Positions 17,398 through 28,062 are shown, counted from the first letter of the stretch. The stretch is DNA of 64,000 nt from Micropruina sp. (GCA_016716635.1 JADJVZ010000011.1:372001-436000), one strand, 5' to 3'. Translations and numbers: made by a program. The notes: a model not told the origin generated them from the sequence alone.

Positions 17398-17850
17398 TCA
17401 GTGCCGCCAACGGACACGATGCGTAGGCGCTTTCTGGGCGTATGAACGGTTCTCGTCCAGCAGCCATTCCGCCCGTAGGAGGGTCGCGGTAGTCGGCGGC
17501 TCTCGGTGCCCGCGGAGTGCCTGTTCCAGACGCCCACAGTTGGGGTCTTCCTCGATTGGCCTGGGGGATTCATTGCGGTCGAAGGCGCTTCGCCACTCAC
17601 ACCACTTCAACCACCACTCAGACTCCAGGTCGAGAGCAGCGCTCGGGACTGGCCACACCTTATAGAAGTCCTCATAGTCGTCTAGGACCTCCGAGAACTC
17701 GCACACGAAGTAGTGCGGGCGCCCCCGAAGTGGGACTACGCCTCCCAGCGGGCGGTCCCACCAACCGAACCAGGACGATAGTTCGGCAAACTTCTCGCTC
17801 TCCTCAGGCAGGGGCCGCCCTGGCTCGGCTACCACCGCCGAGCCCACCAC
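17398..17850 (-). CDS. Hypothetical protein, tryptophan-rich
   Basis: 150 residues, unrecognised, acidic, with a dense aromatic core (SSWFGWWDRPLGGV, HYFVCEFSEVLDDYEDFY, LESEWWLKWCEWRSAF) that looks like a folded protein rather than a chance frame. It begins inside the last 22 bases of the intact MBL gene and lies between it and the MBL remnant, so it may have been inserted into a former MBL tandem pair. No signal peptide or membrane helix. The ATG at 17850 may not be the true start; no ribosome-binding site is convincing. Confidence 0.5.
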   Translation of the reverse strand: MVGSAVVAEPGRPLPEESEKFAELSSWFGWWDRPLGGVVPLRGRPHYFVCEFSEVLDDYEDFYKVWPVPSAALDLESEWWLKWCEWRSAFDRNESPRPIEEDPNCGRLEQALRGHREPPTTATLLRAEWLLDENRSYAQKAPTHRVRWRH

Positions 17851-18434
17851 TCCGGAACCTTTGGGCGCTCTGTGCCCAGTGTCGTGGGCAGCCCGTGGCC
17901 GGGCAAAACGATCGTGTCGTCAGGGAAGCGATCGAAAATCTTCGTGACCAGGTCACTCATGAGGGTCTCAAAGGCCTCGGGACGTATTACCTTCCCAGGC
18001 CCGCCCGGGAACAGCGAATCGCCGGTGAGGATCCGGACGGGCTCGCCGGGCTCGGCCAAGACCAACGCGATGGAACCCGGGGTGTGGCCAACCAGGCCGA
18101 TGACCTCCAGGGTGACGCCGCCGAGTTCGAGCACGTCGCCGTCCCAAACACCGTCCGGCGTCTGGACGCCGGCACCCAGGGCGATCGCGGCCGCGTCGGG
18201 ATCCCCGGCCACCAGCTGCGCCCCGGTTACCTCGGCCACCTCGGCGAGGGCGGCCCAATGGTCCCGATGCCGGTGCGTCGTCACGATCGCGGCCGGACGC
18301 CGGCCGCCCAGCCACGCCAAGAGCGCCGGAGCGTCGTCCGCGGCATCCACCAGCAGGCATTCGCCGCCGGCCTCGAGCAGGTAGGCATTGTTCTCGAGAG
18401 GTCCCACGACCAGGGACGAGATCGAGGCGGTCAT
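17829..18434 (-). CDS. MBL-fold metallohydrolase, glyoxalase II-like
   Basis: 201 residues with the metallo-beta-lactamase metal site: THRHRDHW (family THxHxDH), then GHTPGSIAL, the bridging-aspartate GDSLFPGG and the C-terminal LPGHG histidine. Members hydrolyse thioesters such as S-lactoylglutathione; in a mycothiol organism the substrate is open. The ATG overlaps the stop of the upstream mycothiol-type gene by ATGA, so they are coupled. An MBL gene next to a DinB/MPI-like gene beside uvrA is also seen in other actinobacteria, to my knowledge. Confidence 0.86.
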   Translation of the reverse strand: MTASISSLVVGPLENNAYLLEAGGECLLVDAADDAPALLAWLGGRRPAAIVTTHRHRDHWAALAEVAEVTGAQLVAGDPDAAAIALGAGVQTPDGVWDGDVLELGGVTLEVIGLVGHTPGSIALVLAEPGEPVRILTGDSLFPGGPGKVIRPEAFETLMSDLVTKIFDRFPDDTIVLPGHGLPTTLGTERPKVPEWWARRW

Positions 18435-19141
18435 CGCGCCAGCGGCAGCCGCAGCCCCTCGGCGCCGGTGACGGACTCGGGTCCGACCCGTCCATTGAGC
18501 CAACCCCACAGGCGGGCGTCCGTCCCGGTGACCGTCCGCGTCGGCTCGCCTTCACCCAGCACGGCCTCGACGCCGGACTCGCTCTGAATCCTGAACGCTG
18601 GGATGCCTTGGCCCGCGAACTGGGAGATCCGGAAATCGAGGAGCCACAGAGCGGGCACGGGCTCAAGGTCGTCGACGGTGAAGCCCACGCCCAGGTCGAT
18701 GTGGTGAATGGTCACTTCGCGAAAGCGAATGATCGGAAGGTTGGCCAGCGTCATGGGGCCGCGTCCGATGTCGATGGGGAGCTTCCAGTCGGTGACGGCA
18801 TCCCAGCAGGTGTTGAGGGTGTCCGCGCTGGTGTCGAGGTCGATCTGGAGGTCCAGGCCGCGGCGCATCGCGCCCTCTTCGATGTCGACGAACCGCTGCT
18901 GCGGCGAGCTGTAAAGGGGAATCTGGCGTCCCTCGAGGGCGGCCTCGGTGACCCGCCGAAGGGCATCGGCTTCGCGCGCCAGGTGGGTCGCGATATGCGC
19001 CCGGGACCAGCCCGGAAGGGCGGTGGCGGCCTGCCACTCATCGTCCGAAATGCCGATGGTGTCGCCCAAAAGACTTTGTGTCGCCTGCAGTTTGCGTTTG
19101 CGGAGCGTCTCAACAGGGACGTCCGGCGCGGTCGGGCTCAT
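18431..19141 (-). CDS. Maleylpyruvate isomerase/DinB-family mycothiol-type enzyme
   Basis: 236 residues. The N-terminal mycothiol maleylpyruvate isomerase domain is a DinB-like four-helix bundle with metal ligands in ARAHIATHLAREADAL and in EVTIHHIDLGVGF; a C-terminal alpha/beta domain follows (about 165-236). The family couples mycothiol to isomerase or transferase reactions; the substrate here is unknown. TAATGT (19148-19153 on the minus strand) ends 6 nt before the ATG, indicating a leaderless mRNA. It is divergent from uvrA with only 79 bases between the starts. Confidence 0.85.
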   Translation of the reverse strand: MSPTAPDVPVETLRKRKLQATQSLLGDTIGISDDEWQAATALPGWSRAHIATHLAREADALRRVTEAALEGRQIPLYSSPQQRFVDIEEGAMRRGLDLQIDLDTSADTLNTCWDAVTDWKLPIDIGRGPMTLANLPIIRFREVTIHHIDLGVGFTVDDLEPVPALWLLDFRISQFAGQGIPAFRIQSESGVEAVLGEGEPTRTVTGTDARLWGWLNGRVGPESVTGAEGLRLPLAR

Positions 19142-19220
19142 AGGCCGACATTACGGGCCGTGCGGCGGCCCTGCCAAGCCGCCCAAGAATCTGTCAGTCC
19201 CGCCAACTACGATGTCGGAC

Positions 19221-22100
19221 GTGAATGATCGACTCATTGTGCGCGGGGCGCGCGAGCACAACCTGCGCAACGTGAGCCTTGATCTACCCCGCGATGCCCT
19301 CATCGTTTTCACCGGGCTCAGCGGCTCGGGCAAGTCCAGCTTGGCGTTCGACACCATCTTCGCCGAGGGGCAACGCCGCTACGTCGAGTCGCTGTCGGCC
19401 TACGCCCGGCAGTTCCTCGGCCAGCTCGACAAACCTGATGTGGACTTCATCGAGGGGTTGTCACCGGCGGTTTCCATCGACCAGAAGTCGACCAACCGCA
19501 ACCCCCGCTCGACGGTGGGCACGATCACCGAAATCTATGACTACCTGCGGTTGCTGTACGCCCGCGCCGGGCGTCCGCATTGCCCCATCTGTGGCGAACT
19601 GATCACCCGGCAGACGCCGCAGCAGATCGTCGACCGCCTCATGGCGCTGCCCGAGGGCACCCGGTTCCAGGTGTTGGCGCCGGTGATCCGCGGGCGCAAG
19701 GGCGAATATCACGACCTGTTCAGGCAGCTCCAAACGCAGGGGTTGGCGCGCGTCCGCGTCGACGGCGAGGTCCACCAGCTCAGCGAGCCGCCGACCCTCG
19801 ACAAGCAGAAGAAACACAACATCGACGTCATCGTCGACCGGCTGGTGGTGAAGCAGTCGATCAAGCGGCGCCTCACCGACTCCGTCGAAACGGCGCTCGG
19901 CCTGGCGGCGGGGGTCGTATCCATCGACTTTGTCGATCGTGCAGCCGATGATCCGCAACGGGAGCGCCGCTACTCCGAAAAGCTGGCCTGCCCCAACGAG
20001 CACGACATCTCTATTGAGGAGCTCGAGCCGCGGCAGTTCTCGTTCAACGGCCCCTGGGGAGCCTGCCCGGCCTGTTCCGGCCTCGGCACCATGCTTGAGG
20101 TGGACGTCAGCCTCGTCGTCCCCGATCAGACCAAGTCGCTCGACGATGGCGCCATCACCGTGTGGAACTCGGTCTACATGGCCTCCTACTACCAAACGTT
20201 GCTCGGTGCGCTGGCGGACGAAGTGGGGTTCTCGACCGCCACACCGTGGATGGACCTTCCGACGAACGCCCGGCACCTGATCCTGCATGGGATCGACCAC
20301 CGACTCCACGTCCGCACCCGCACCCGCCACGGCCGCGAGCACTCCTTCAACGCCACCTTCGAGGGCGCCCTGCCGTACGTAAAGCGGCGGCACAGCGAGG
20401 CCGAAACCGACACGGCCCGCGAACGCTATGCGGGCTTCATGCGCGACATCCCGTGCACGACCTGTCACGGCGCCCGGTTGAAGCCGTCCTCCCTGGCCGT
20501 GACGGTGAGCGGCAAGAACATCGCCGAGGTGTCCAGCCTGTCGATCGACGAGGTGGCGGTCTTCATGCGCACCCTCGACCTCACCGAGCGCGAGGCGCAG
20601 ATCGCCGAACGGGTCGTCAAAGAGATTGACGAGCGGCTTCGGTTCTTGTTGGACGTCGGCCTCGACTACCTCACTCTTTCCCGCACAGCAGGCACGCTGT
20701 CCGGCGGTGAGGCGCAGCGCATCCGGTTGGCGACCCAAATCGGCTCAGGGCTGGTGGGGGTGCTGTACGTGCTCGACGAGCCGTCCATCGGGCTCCATCA
20801 GCGCGACAACCGGCGCCTCATCGACACCCTCGTCCGGCTCAAGAACCTCGGGAACACGCTCATCGTCGTCGAGCACGACGAAGACACGATCCGCATGGCC
20901 GATTGGGTGGTCGACATTGGTCCGGGCGCGGGGGAGCACGGCGGTCGGGTGGTGGTCTCGGGGCCGGTGCATGACCTGCTCACCAACACCGAATCCCTGA
21001 CGGGTGCGTACCTTTCGGGGCGGCGCTTCATCCCGATGCCGACGTCACGGCGGCAGGGCAACGGCAACGTTCTTTCGGTGATCGGGGCCACCGAGAACAA
21101 CCTCAAGGACATCACCGTCGACTTCCCGCTGGGCACCTTCATCGCCGTCACGGGGGTTTCCGGGTCGGGCAAATCGACGCTGGTCAACTCGATCCTTTAC
21201 AACGCCTTGTCGCGCCACCTCTACAGCTCGCGCGTGGTGCCGGGGCACCACCGCGGCATCCGGGGGCTGGAGCACGTCGACAAGGCCATCCACGTCGATC
21301 AGTCCCCGATTGGACGCACGCCCCGCTCGAACCCGGCAACCTACACCGGCGTTTTCGACCACGTGCGCAAGCTCTTCGCCGACACCCCCGAGGCCAAAGT
21401 GCGGGGCTATCAACAGGGCCGCTTCTCGTTCAACGTCAAGGGCGGACGCTGTGAGAACTGTTCCGGCGACGGCACCATCAAGATCGAGATGAACTTCCTG
21501 CCCGATGTGTACGTGCCGTGCGAGGTGTGTCATGGCGCGCGCTATAACCGCGAGACGCTCGAGGTGCACTACAAGGGCAAGACCATCGCCGACGTGCTCA
21601 ACATGCCGATCGAGGAGGGGCTGGAGTTCTTCGCCGCCATTCCCCCGATCGCGCGACATCTGCGCACGCTCGTCGATGTGGGTCTGGGGTACGTCCGGCT
21701 GGGGCAGCCCGCCACCACCCTGTCTGGCGGCGAGGCGCAGCGGGTGAAGCTCGCGTCGGAGCTCCAGAAGCGTTCCACCGGGCGCACGGTCTACGTGTTG
21801 GACGAACCCACGACCGGCCTGCACTTCGAAGACATCCGCAAGCTCATGCACGTGCTGGGCCGACTCGTGGACGCGGGCAACACCGTCATCGTCATCGAGC
21901 ACAACCTGGACGTCATCAAGACCGCCGACTGGGTCATCGACATGGGTCCCACGGGGGGCAGCCGCGGCGGCCTGGTGCTCGTGGAGGGCACCCCCGAACT
22001 GGTGGCCGCGACGCCGACCTCGTTCACCGGCGAGTTCCTCCGCCCGGTGCTGGAGGCCAGCGTCGGGGACGCCCCGCCGTTGCCCGTCGGAACAGACTGA
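19221..22100 (+). CDS. uvrA: Excinuclease ABC subunit A
   Basis: 959-residue DNA-damage sensor with two ABC ATPase modules: Walker A GLSGSGKSSL near residue 33 and GVSGSGKSTL in the second half, signatures LSGGEAQRIRLATQIG and LSGGEAQRVKLASEL, and zinc modules (CPICGEL, and CENCSGDGT with CEVCHGARY). I prefer the GTG at 19221, because UvrA proteins begin (M)xDRLIVxGAREHNL and because TACGAT (19208-19213) ends 7 nt before it; an ATG at 19212 would add three residues. uvrC follows after 6 bases. Confidence 0.96.
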   Translation: MNDRLIVRGAREHNLRNVSLDLPRDALIVFTGLSGSGKSSLAFDTIFAEGQRRYVESLSAYARQFLGQLDKPDVDFIEGLSPAVSIDQKSTNRNPRSTVGTITEIYDYLRLLYARAGRPHCPICGELITRQTPQQIVDRLMALPEGTRFQVLAPVIRGRKGEYHDLFRQLQTQGLARVRVDGEVHQLSEPPTLDKQKKHNIDVIVDRLVVKQSIKRRLTDSVETALGLAAGVVSIDFVDRAADDPQRERRYSEKLACPNEHDISIEELEPRQFSFNGPWGACPACSGLGTMLEVDVSLVVPDQTKSLDDGAITVWNSVYMASYYQTLLGALADEVGFSTATPWMDLPTNARHLILHGIDHRLHVRTRTRHGREHSFNATFEGALPYVKRRHSEAETDTARERYAGFMRDIPCTTCHGARLKPSSLAVTVSGKNIAEVSSLSIDEVAVFMRTLDLTEREAQIAERVVKEIDERLRFLLDVGLDYLTLSRTAGTLSGGEAQRIRLATQIGSGLVGVLYVLDEPSIGLHQRDNRRLIDTLVRLKNLGNTLIVVEHDEDTIRMADWVVDIGPGAGEHGGRVVVSGPVHDLLTNTESLTGAYLSGRRFIPMPTSRRQGNGNVLSVIGATENNLKDITVDFPLGTFIAVTGVSGSGKSTLVNSILYNALSRHLYSSRVVPGHHRGIRGLEHVDKAIHVDQSPIGRTPRSNPATYTGVFDHVRKLFADTPEAKVRGYQQGRFSFNVKGGRCENCSGDGTIKIEMNFLPDVYVPCEVCHGARYNRETLEVHYKGKTIADVLNMPIEEGLEFFAAIPPIARHLRTLVDVGLGYVRLGQPATTLSGGEAQRVKLASELQKRSTGRTVYVLDEPTTGLHFEDIRKLMHVLGRLVDAGNTVIVIEHNLDVIKTADWVIDMGPTGGSRGGLVLVEGTPELVAATPTSFTGEFLRPVLEASVGDAPPLPVGTD

Positions 22101-22106
22101 TCAGCG

Positions 22107-24047
22107 ATGGCCGACCCGCGCACCTACCGTCCCCCGACGGGGTCGATCCCCACCGAACCGGGGGTGTACCGCTTCAGCGACCCGCAGGGGCGCGTGGTCT
22201 ACGTGGGCAAAGCGAAGTCGCTGCGCCAACGCCTGAACTCCTACTTCGCTGACCCCGACGCGCTGCATTTCCGTACCCAGACGATGGTCCGGACGGCCTC
22301 GAAGGTCGAGTGGACGGTCGTCCGCAACGAACTCGAAGCCCTGCAGCTGGAGTACACCTGGATCAAGCAGTTCGAGCCGCGGTTCAACGTCAAATACCGC
22401 GACGACAAGTCGTACCCGTGGGTCGCGGTGACCTGGTCGGAGGAGTTCCCCCGGGTCTTCGTCGGACGCGGGGCCAAGCGCAAGGGCAATCGCTACTTCG
22501 GGCCGTACGCCCAGGCGTGGGCCATCCGCGACACCATCGATTCGATGCTGCGAGTGTTCCCCATGCGCTCCTGCACCGCCGGGGTGTTCCGATCCGCCGC
22601 CGCCTCTGGACGCCCCTGCCTGCTCGGGTACATCGGCAAGTGCTCGGCCCCGTGCGTCGGACGCATCACCGCCGAGGAACATCGCGGCCTGGTCGAGGAC
22701 ATGTGCGCCTTCCTTTCCGGACAGATGCGGGGCCTCGAAGGGCGCCTGCGTCGGCAGATGGTGGCGGCCTCCGAGGCCCAGGAATACGAAAAGGCGGCGG
22801 TGATCCGCGACCGTCTGGGTGCCCTCGCGAGCGCCATGGAGTCCAACGCGATCGTCCTCGCCGATGGCACGGACGCCGACGTCATCGCCTTGGCGGAGGA
22901 CGCCTTGGAGGTGGCCGTCCAGATCTTCCACGTGCGGGGCGGACGAGTGCGCGGTCAGCGCGGCTGGGTCGCCGATCGCACGGATGACACCGAGACGCCG
23001 GGGCTTGTGGAGGCTTTCTTGCTGCAGCTCTACGCCATGGAAGACACCGAAGTCCCGAAGGAGATCCTGGTGCCGGTCGAGGTGGAGGCCCCGGAGGCCT
23101 TCGCAGAATTGCTGGGCGAGCTGCGGGGCGGCAAGGTGAGCATCCGGGTGCCGCAGCGCGGTGACAAGGCGGCCCTGCTCGACACGGTGGCCAGAAACGC
23201 CGCCGAATCCCTGGCCCAGCACAAGTCCCGGCGCGCAAGCGATCTCTCGACGCGTAACCGGGCCCTGGAAGAACTTCAAGTCGCCCTCGGGCTGGCCGAG
23301 GCGCCGCTCCGCATCGAGTGCTATGACATCAGCCACACCCAAGGCGTTGAGGTCGTGGGCTCCATGGTGGTGTTCGAGGACGCGCTGCCGCGCAAGTCGG
23401 ATTACCGCCGCTTCGTATTGAAGACCATCGACGGATCCGACGACGTCGGCGCCATGAAAGAGGTGCTGGGCCGCCGGTTCCGGCGGCTGCTCGACGAGGG
23501 GCCCGCCAGCGAGGACGGCCCCCTGCTGATTGACCCGACCACGGGCGCCCCGCGGCGATTCGCGTACGCCCCGGCGCTGGTGGTCGTCGACGGTGGTGCC
23601 CCGCAGGTGGCGGCGGCCGCTGAAGCGGTAGCGGCTCTGGGCATCCAAGGGGTCGCCATTGTCGGCCTCGCGAAGCGCCTCGAAGAGGTGTGGCTCCCTG
23701 GCGAGCCCGACCCACTGATCCTGCCGCGCACCAGCGAGGGCCTGTATCTGCTTCAGCGCCTGCGGGACGAGGCCCACCGGTTCGCGATCACCCATCACCG
23801 CAGCCGCCGCGGCCGCGCCATGATCGAATCTGTCCTGGACGGGGTCCCGGGCCTGGGTGAAGTGCGGCGCGCGACTTTGTTGCGACACTTCGGCAGCGTC
23901 CGCAAACTACGGGCGGCGAGCCTCGAGGACATCGCAGCCGTCCCCGGGATCGGAACCAAGACGGCCGCGGCCATCATGGCCGCCCTTGCCGACCAGCCCG
24001 CGGGCGAGTCCATCAACGTCACCACCGGCGAGGTGCTCCCCGGCTAG
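22107..24047 (+). CDS. uvrC: Excinuclease ABC subunit C
   Basis: 646-residue nuclease making both incisions in nucleotide excision repair. Order of domains: GIY-YIG nuclease (PGVYRFSD and VVYVGKAKSLRQRL, residues about 18-95), cysteine-bearing linker, UVR domain (QEYEKAAVIRDRL, about 205-240), RNase-H-like endonuclease with ECYDISHTQG, VVDGGAPQV and the HHRSRRGRAM block, then two helix-hairpin-helix motifs at the C-terminus. It lies 6 bases after uvrA in the same operon. Confidence 0.96.
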   Translation: MADPRTYRPPTGSIPTEPGVYRFSDPQGRVVYVGKAKSLRQRLNSYFADPDALHFRTQTMVRTASKVEWTVVRNELEALQLEYTWIKQFEPRFNVKYRDDKSYPWVAVTWSEEFPRVFVGRGAKRKGNRYFGPYAQAWAIRDTIDSMLRVFPMRSCTAGVFRSAAASGRPCLLGYIGKCSAPCVGRITAEEHRGLVEDMCAFLSGQMRGLEGRLRRQMVAASEAQEYEKAAVIRDRLGALASAMESNAIVLADGTDADVIALAEDALEVAVQIFHVRGGRVRGQRGWVADRTDDTETPGLVEAFLLQLYAMEDTEVPKEILVPVEVEAPEAFAELLGELRGGKVSIRVPQRGDKAALLDTVARNAAESLAQHKSRRASDLSTRNRALEELQVALGLAEAPLRIECYDISHTQGVEVVGSMVVFEDALPRKSDYRRFVLKTIDGSDDVGAMKEVLGRRFRRLLDEGPASEDGPLLIDPTTGAPRRFAYAPALVVVDGGAPQVAAAAEAVAALGIQGVAIVGLAKRLEEVWLPGEPDPLILPRTSEGLYLLQRLRDEAHRFAITHHRSRRGRAMIESVLDGVPGLGEVRRATLLRHFGSVRKLRAASLEDIAAVPGIGTKTAAAIMAALADQPAGESINVTTGEVLPG

Positions 24048-24093
24048 CTTGGGGCGCGAAAACTTGGGCGCCACAACGGGGGATAATGGGGCC

Positions 24094-24957
24094 ATGAACC
24101 AGTCGGACACGAAGTTCGTTGTGATCACCGGAATGTCCGGCGCGGGACGCCGCACGGCCTCCCACGCCCTTGAAGACCTGGGCTGGTACGTCGTCGACAA
24201 CCTGCCGCCGAGCATGCTGCCCCAACTGTTGCGCATAGCCAAGGAGCGCTTCATCTATCGGATCGCCGCCGGCCTCGACGTGCGTACCCGGTCGGAGTTC
24301 GAGCAGATCCCCCAGGCGTTCACTGAACTGGAACGCATGGGCGTGGTGCCGCAAATCTTGTTCCTCGAGGCCTCAGACGAGGCGATCATCCGCCGACAGA
24401 GCTCGGTTCGGCGTCCGCACCCGTTGCAAGGCGACGGGACGCTCATCGAGGGCGTCGAACGGGAGCGCCGCATGGTGGCGGGGCTGCGGGCGGCCGCCGA
24501 CGTGGTCATCGATACCTCCAGCCTCAACGTCCACGAGTTAGTCGCCCGCCTCCATCACGGGTTCGCGGCCCCTGGCGAGGAGGGCCTGCGCATCACGCTG
24601 ATGTCGTTCGGCTTCAAGAACGGGGTTCCGCTCGACGCCGACATGATCTTCGACGTCCGGTTCCTGCCCAACCCGTTCTGGCAGCCTGAACTACGTCCGC
24701 AAAGCGGTCTCGCGTCCGCGGTGAGCGCCTACGTCCTCGGGCAACCCGCGGCAGCTGAGTTCCTCGTCGAGGTGGAGCGGCTGGTCGACATCGCGGCCCC
24801 CGGGTACCTCAACGAGGCCAAACGGCAGGCGACGATCGCGATCGGCTGCACGGGGGGCAAGCACCGCAGCACGGCCATGGTGGAGGAGCTGGCCAAGCGA
24901 CTCCGGGCTGCTGGACGTTCGGTGCACGTCCAGCACCGCGACCTGGGTCTGGAGTGA
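24094..24957 (+). CDS. rapZ: RapZ/YvcJ-family nucleotide-binding protein
   Basis: 287 residues. The N-terminal P-loop NTPase half has GMSGAGRRT at 13-21, VVDNLPPSML and DVRTRSEF; the C-terminal half carries SFGFKNGVPLDADMIFDVRFLPNP and the IGCTGGKHRS phosphate site. In E. coli RapZ guides RNase E to an sRNA; in Gram-positives the role is unclear. The P-loop has Arg20 where the family usually has Ser. GATAAT (24082-24087) ends 6 nt before the ATG, so a leaderless promoter for the rapZ-yvcK-whiA unit is likely. It is coupled to the next gene by TGATG. Confidence 0.94.
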   Translation: MNQSDTKFVVITGMSGAGRRTASHALEDLGWYVVDNLPPSMLPQLLRIAKERFIYRIAAGLDVRTRSEFEQIPQAFTELERMGVVPQILFLEASDEAIIRRQSSVRRPHPLQGDGTLIEGVERERRMVAGLRAAADVVIDTSSLNVHELVARLHHGFAAPGEEGLRITLMSFGFKNGVPLDADMIFDVRFLPNPFWQPELRPQSGLASAVSAYVLGQPAAAEFLVEVERLVDIAAPGYLNEAKRQATIAIGCTGGKHRSTAMVEELAKRLRAAGRSVHVQHRDLGLE

Positions 24958-25907
24958 TGCCCTGGACGCAGGCCGGCCCCCGCGTCACCGCCCTCGGCGG
25001 TGGGCATGGCCTGGCCGCCTCGCTCGCCGCTCTGCGGCTGCTGACGACCGCGCTCACGGCGGTCGTCACCGTTGCGGACGACGGCGGCTCGTCCGGGCGC
25101 CTGCGCCACGAGTTCGACATCCTGCCCCCAGGCGATCTGCGGATGGCGCTGGCCGCCTTGTGCGACGACGACGAGTTGGGGCGGCGTTGGGCGGACGTCC
25201 TGCAAGCCCGCTTCCCGGGGGAAGGGCCGTTGGGGGGCCACTCGATCGGCAACCTGCTGATCGCCGGGCTGTGGCAGCAGTTGGACGATCCCGTGGCCGG
25301 TCTCGACATGGTCGCTACCTTGCTGCAAGCCCGCGGCCGCGTGCTGCCGATGGCGATGGTCCCTTTGGTGATCGAGGCGGACGTCATCGGCGCCGACAGC
25401 GCGCACCCCGACGAAGTCACCGTCGTGACCGGCCAAGAGAACGTGGCATTGGCCCGCGGCGAGATCGCGGAGATCCGCCTCACCCCCGCGGAGCCGCCCG
25501 CCTGTCCCGAGGCGCTGGCGAGCATCCGGAAGAGCGACTTCGTAGTGTTGGGGCCCGGGTCATGGTTCTCCTCCGTCATCCCGCATCTCATGGTTCCCGA
25601 ACTGGCTCGCGCCCTGGTGGAGACCCCCGCCCGCCGCATCCTCACCCTCAATCTCGTCCCCTTCGAAGAAACCGAGGGGTACACTGCGGCGCGGCACATC
25701 GAACTGATTGCCGAGCATGCGCCCCTGTTGCGCCTCGACTACGTGGTGGCGGACGCGACGTTCGTGCGGGGCGACCGGCACCTTGCCTCTTTTGTAGAAT
25801 CGCTCGGTGGTCAGCTTGTGGTAGCTGATGTCCGGATGCGGGACGGATCCCCCCGTCACGACCCGCGCCGGCTGGCTTCGGTGTATGCCGATGTCATGGG
25901 GATTTAG
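24957..25907 (+). CDS. YvcK/CofD-like gluconeogenesis/morphology factor
   Basis: 316-residue CofD-like fold: ALGGGHGLAASLAALR at the N-terminus, VADDGGSSGRLRHEF, LPPGDLRMALAAL, the GGHSIGNLLIAGL helix and LGPGSWFSSVIPHLMV. YvcK proteins bind UDP-sugars and are needed for growth on gluconeogenic carbon and for peptidoglycan regulation. The ATG overlaps the rapZ stop. The order rapZ-yvcK-whiA is conserved across Firmicutes and Actinobacteria, supporting the assignment. Confidence 0.9.
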   Translation: MPWTQAGPRVTALGGGHGLAASLAALRLLTTALTAVVTVADDGGSSGRLRHEFDILPPGDLRMALAALCDDDELGRRWADVLQARFPGEGPLGGHSIGNLLIAGLWQQLDDPVAGLDMVATLLQARGRVLPMAMVPLVIEADVIGADSAHPDEVTVVTGQENVALARGEIAEIRLTPAEPPACPEALASIRKSDFVVLGPGSWFSSVIPHLMVPELARALVETPARRILTLNLVPFEETEGYTAARHIELIAEHAPLLRLDYVVADATFVRGDRHLASFVESLGGQLVVADVRMRDGSPRHDPRRLASVYADVMGI

Positions 25908-25929
25908 TGGGGGACCGAGAGGTAATGCA

Positions 25930-26901
25930 ATGGCGATGACTAGCCAGGTCAAGGCGGAGCTGGCGACCGTCCAAGTGACGCGTCCGAGCTGCCGCAAGGC
26001 CGAGGTAGCGGCCATGCTGCGCTTCGCCGGCGGGCTGCACATCGCCAGCGGCCGGATCGTGGTCGAGGCCGAGTTCGATACCGGGGCGGCTGCGCGACGG
26101 CTGCGGACGGCCATTGGAGACCTCTTCGGCTTCACGTCGGAGTTCGTCGTGATTTCGTCCTCCGGCATCCGCCGCGGTACGCGTTACGTCGTCCGGCTCA
26201 TCAAGGACGGCGAGAACCTAGCCCGCCAGACTGGCCTGGTGGACGGACGCGGACGTCCCGTCCGGGGCTTGCCTCCGGCCGTTGTCAGCGGTGGTTTGGA
26301 CATCGCGACGGCGGCTTGGCGCGGCGCCTTCTTGGCGCACGGCTCGCTCACCGAACCAGGGCGCTCGATGGCCATGGAAATCACGTGCCCCGGCTCCGAG
26401 GCCGCCCTGGCGCTGGTCGGCTCCGCTCGCCGTTTGGGCATCCAGGCCAAGGCCCGCGAGGTGCGTAACGTCGATCGGGTCGTGATCCGCGACGGTGACG
26501 CGATCGCCGCCATGTTGACCCGCCTCGGGGCGCACCAGTCGATGCTGATGTGGGAGGACCGTCGGATGCGCCGCGAGGTGCGCGCGTCCGCCAACCGTCT
26601 GGCCAACTTCGACGACGCCAATCTTCGGCGCTCCGCCCAGGCGGCGGTCACCGCAGGCGCCCGGGTTGCCCGCGCCCTCGACATCTTGGGCGACGACCTG
26701 CCCGAGCATTTGCGGACCGCTGGCTTGCTCAGGCTTGAACACAAGCAGGCCTCACTCGAAGAGCTGGGCCAGTTGCACGTTCCGCCGCTCACCAAGGACG
26801 CGGTCGCCGGACGCATCCGGCGCCTCCTCGCGACCGCCGATAAGAGGGCTGCCGAACTTAGCATCCCTAACACGGAAGCGGGTTTGAGCGGGGATTCTTG
26901 A
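25930..26901 (+). CDS. whiA: DNA-binding protein WhiA
   Basis: 323 residues: an N-terminal LAGLIDADG-like (homing-endonuclease-derived, inactive) part with RPSCRKAEVAAMLRFAGGL and GAFLAHGSLTEPGR, and a C-terminal helix-turn-helix (HLRTAGLLRLEHKQASLEELG, then PLTKDAVAGRIRRL). In Streptomyces WhiA with WhiB controls sporulation septation; in non-sporulating relatives it affects division and growth. The ATG at 25930 has GAGAGG about 7 nt upstream. Fourth gene after uvrA on this strand. Confidence 0.94.
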   Translation: MAMTSQVKAELATVQVTRPSCRKAEVAAMLRFAGGLHIASGRIVVEAEFDTGAAARRLRTAIGDLFGFTSEFVVISSSGIRRGTRYVVRLIKDGENLARQTGLVDGRGRPVRGLPPAVVSGGLDIATAAWRGAFLAHGSLTEPGRSMAMEITCPGSEAALALVGSARRLGIQAKAREVRNVDRVVIRDGDAIAAMLTRLGAHQSMLMWEDRRMRREVRASANRLANFDDANLRRSAQAAVTAGARVARALDILGDDLPEHLRTAGLLRLEHKQASLEELGQLHVPPLTKDAVAGRIRRLLATADKRAAELSIPNTEAGLSGDS

Positions 26902-27057
26902 GGGATGTCCGACTAGCGCACAGACTCGATCAGAGACGAATCCGTCCACCGATTCGAGACTGCTCGTAGGCACCTGATTCTTCGCTAGGGTGAGAAATGT
27001 CCATCCCGCCGGGCGGCGACTGGCCGCGCGGCACTCTGCGAAGGAGACCACCCACCC

Positions 27058-28062
<1,005 letters not shown>

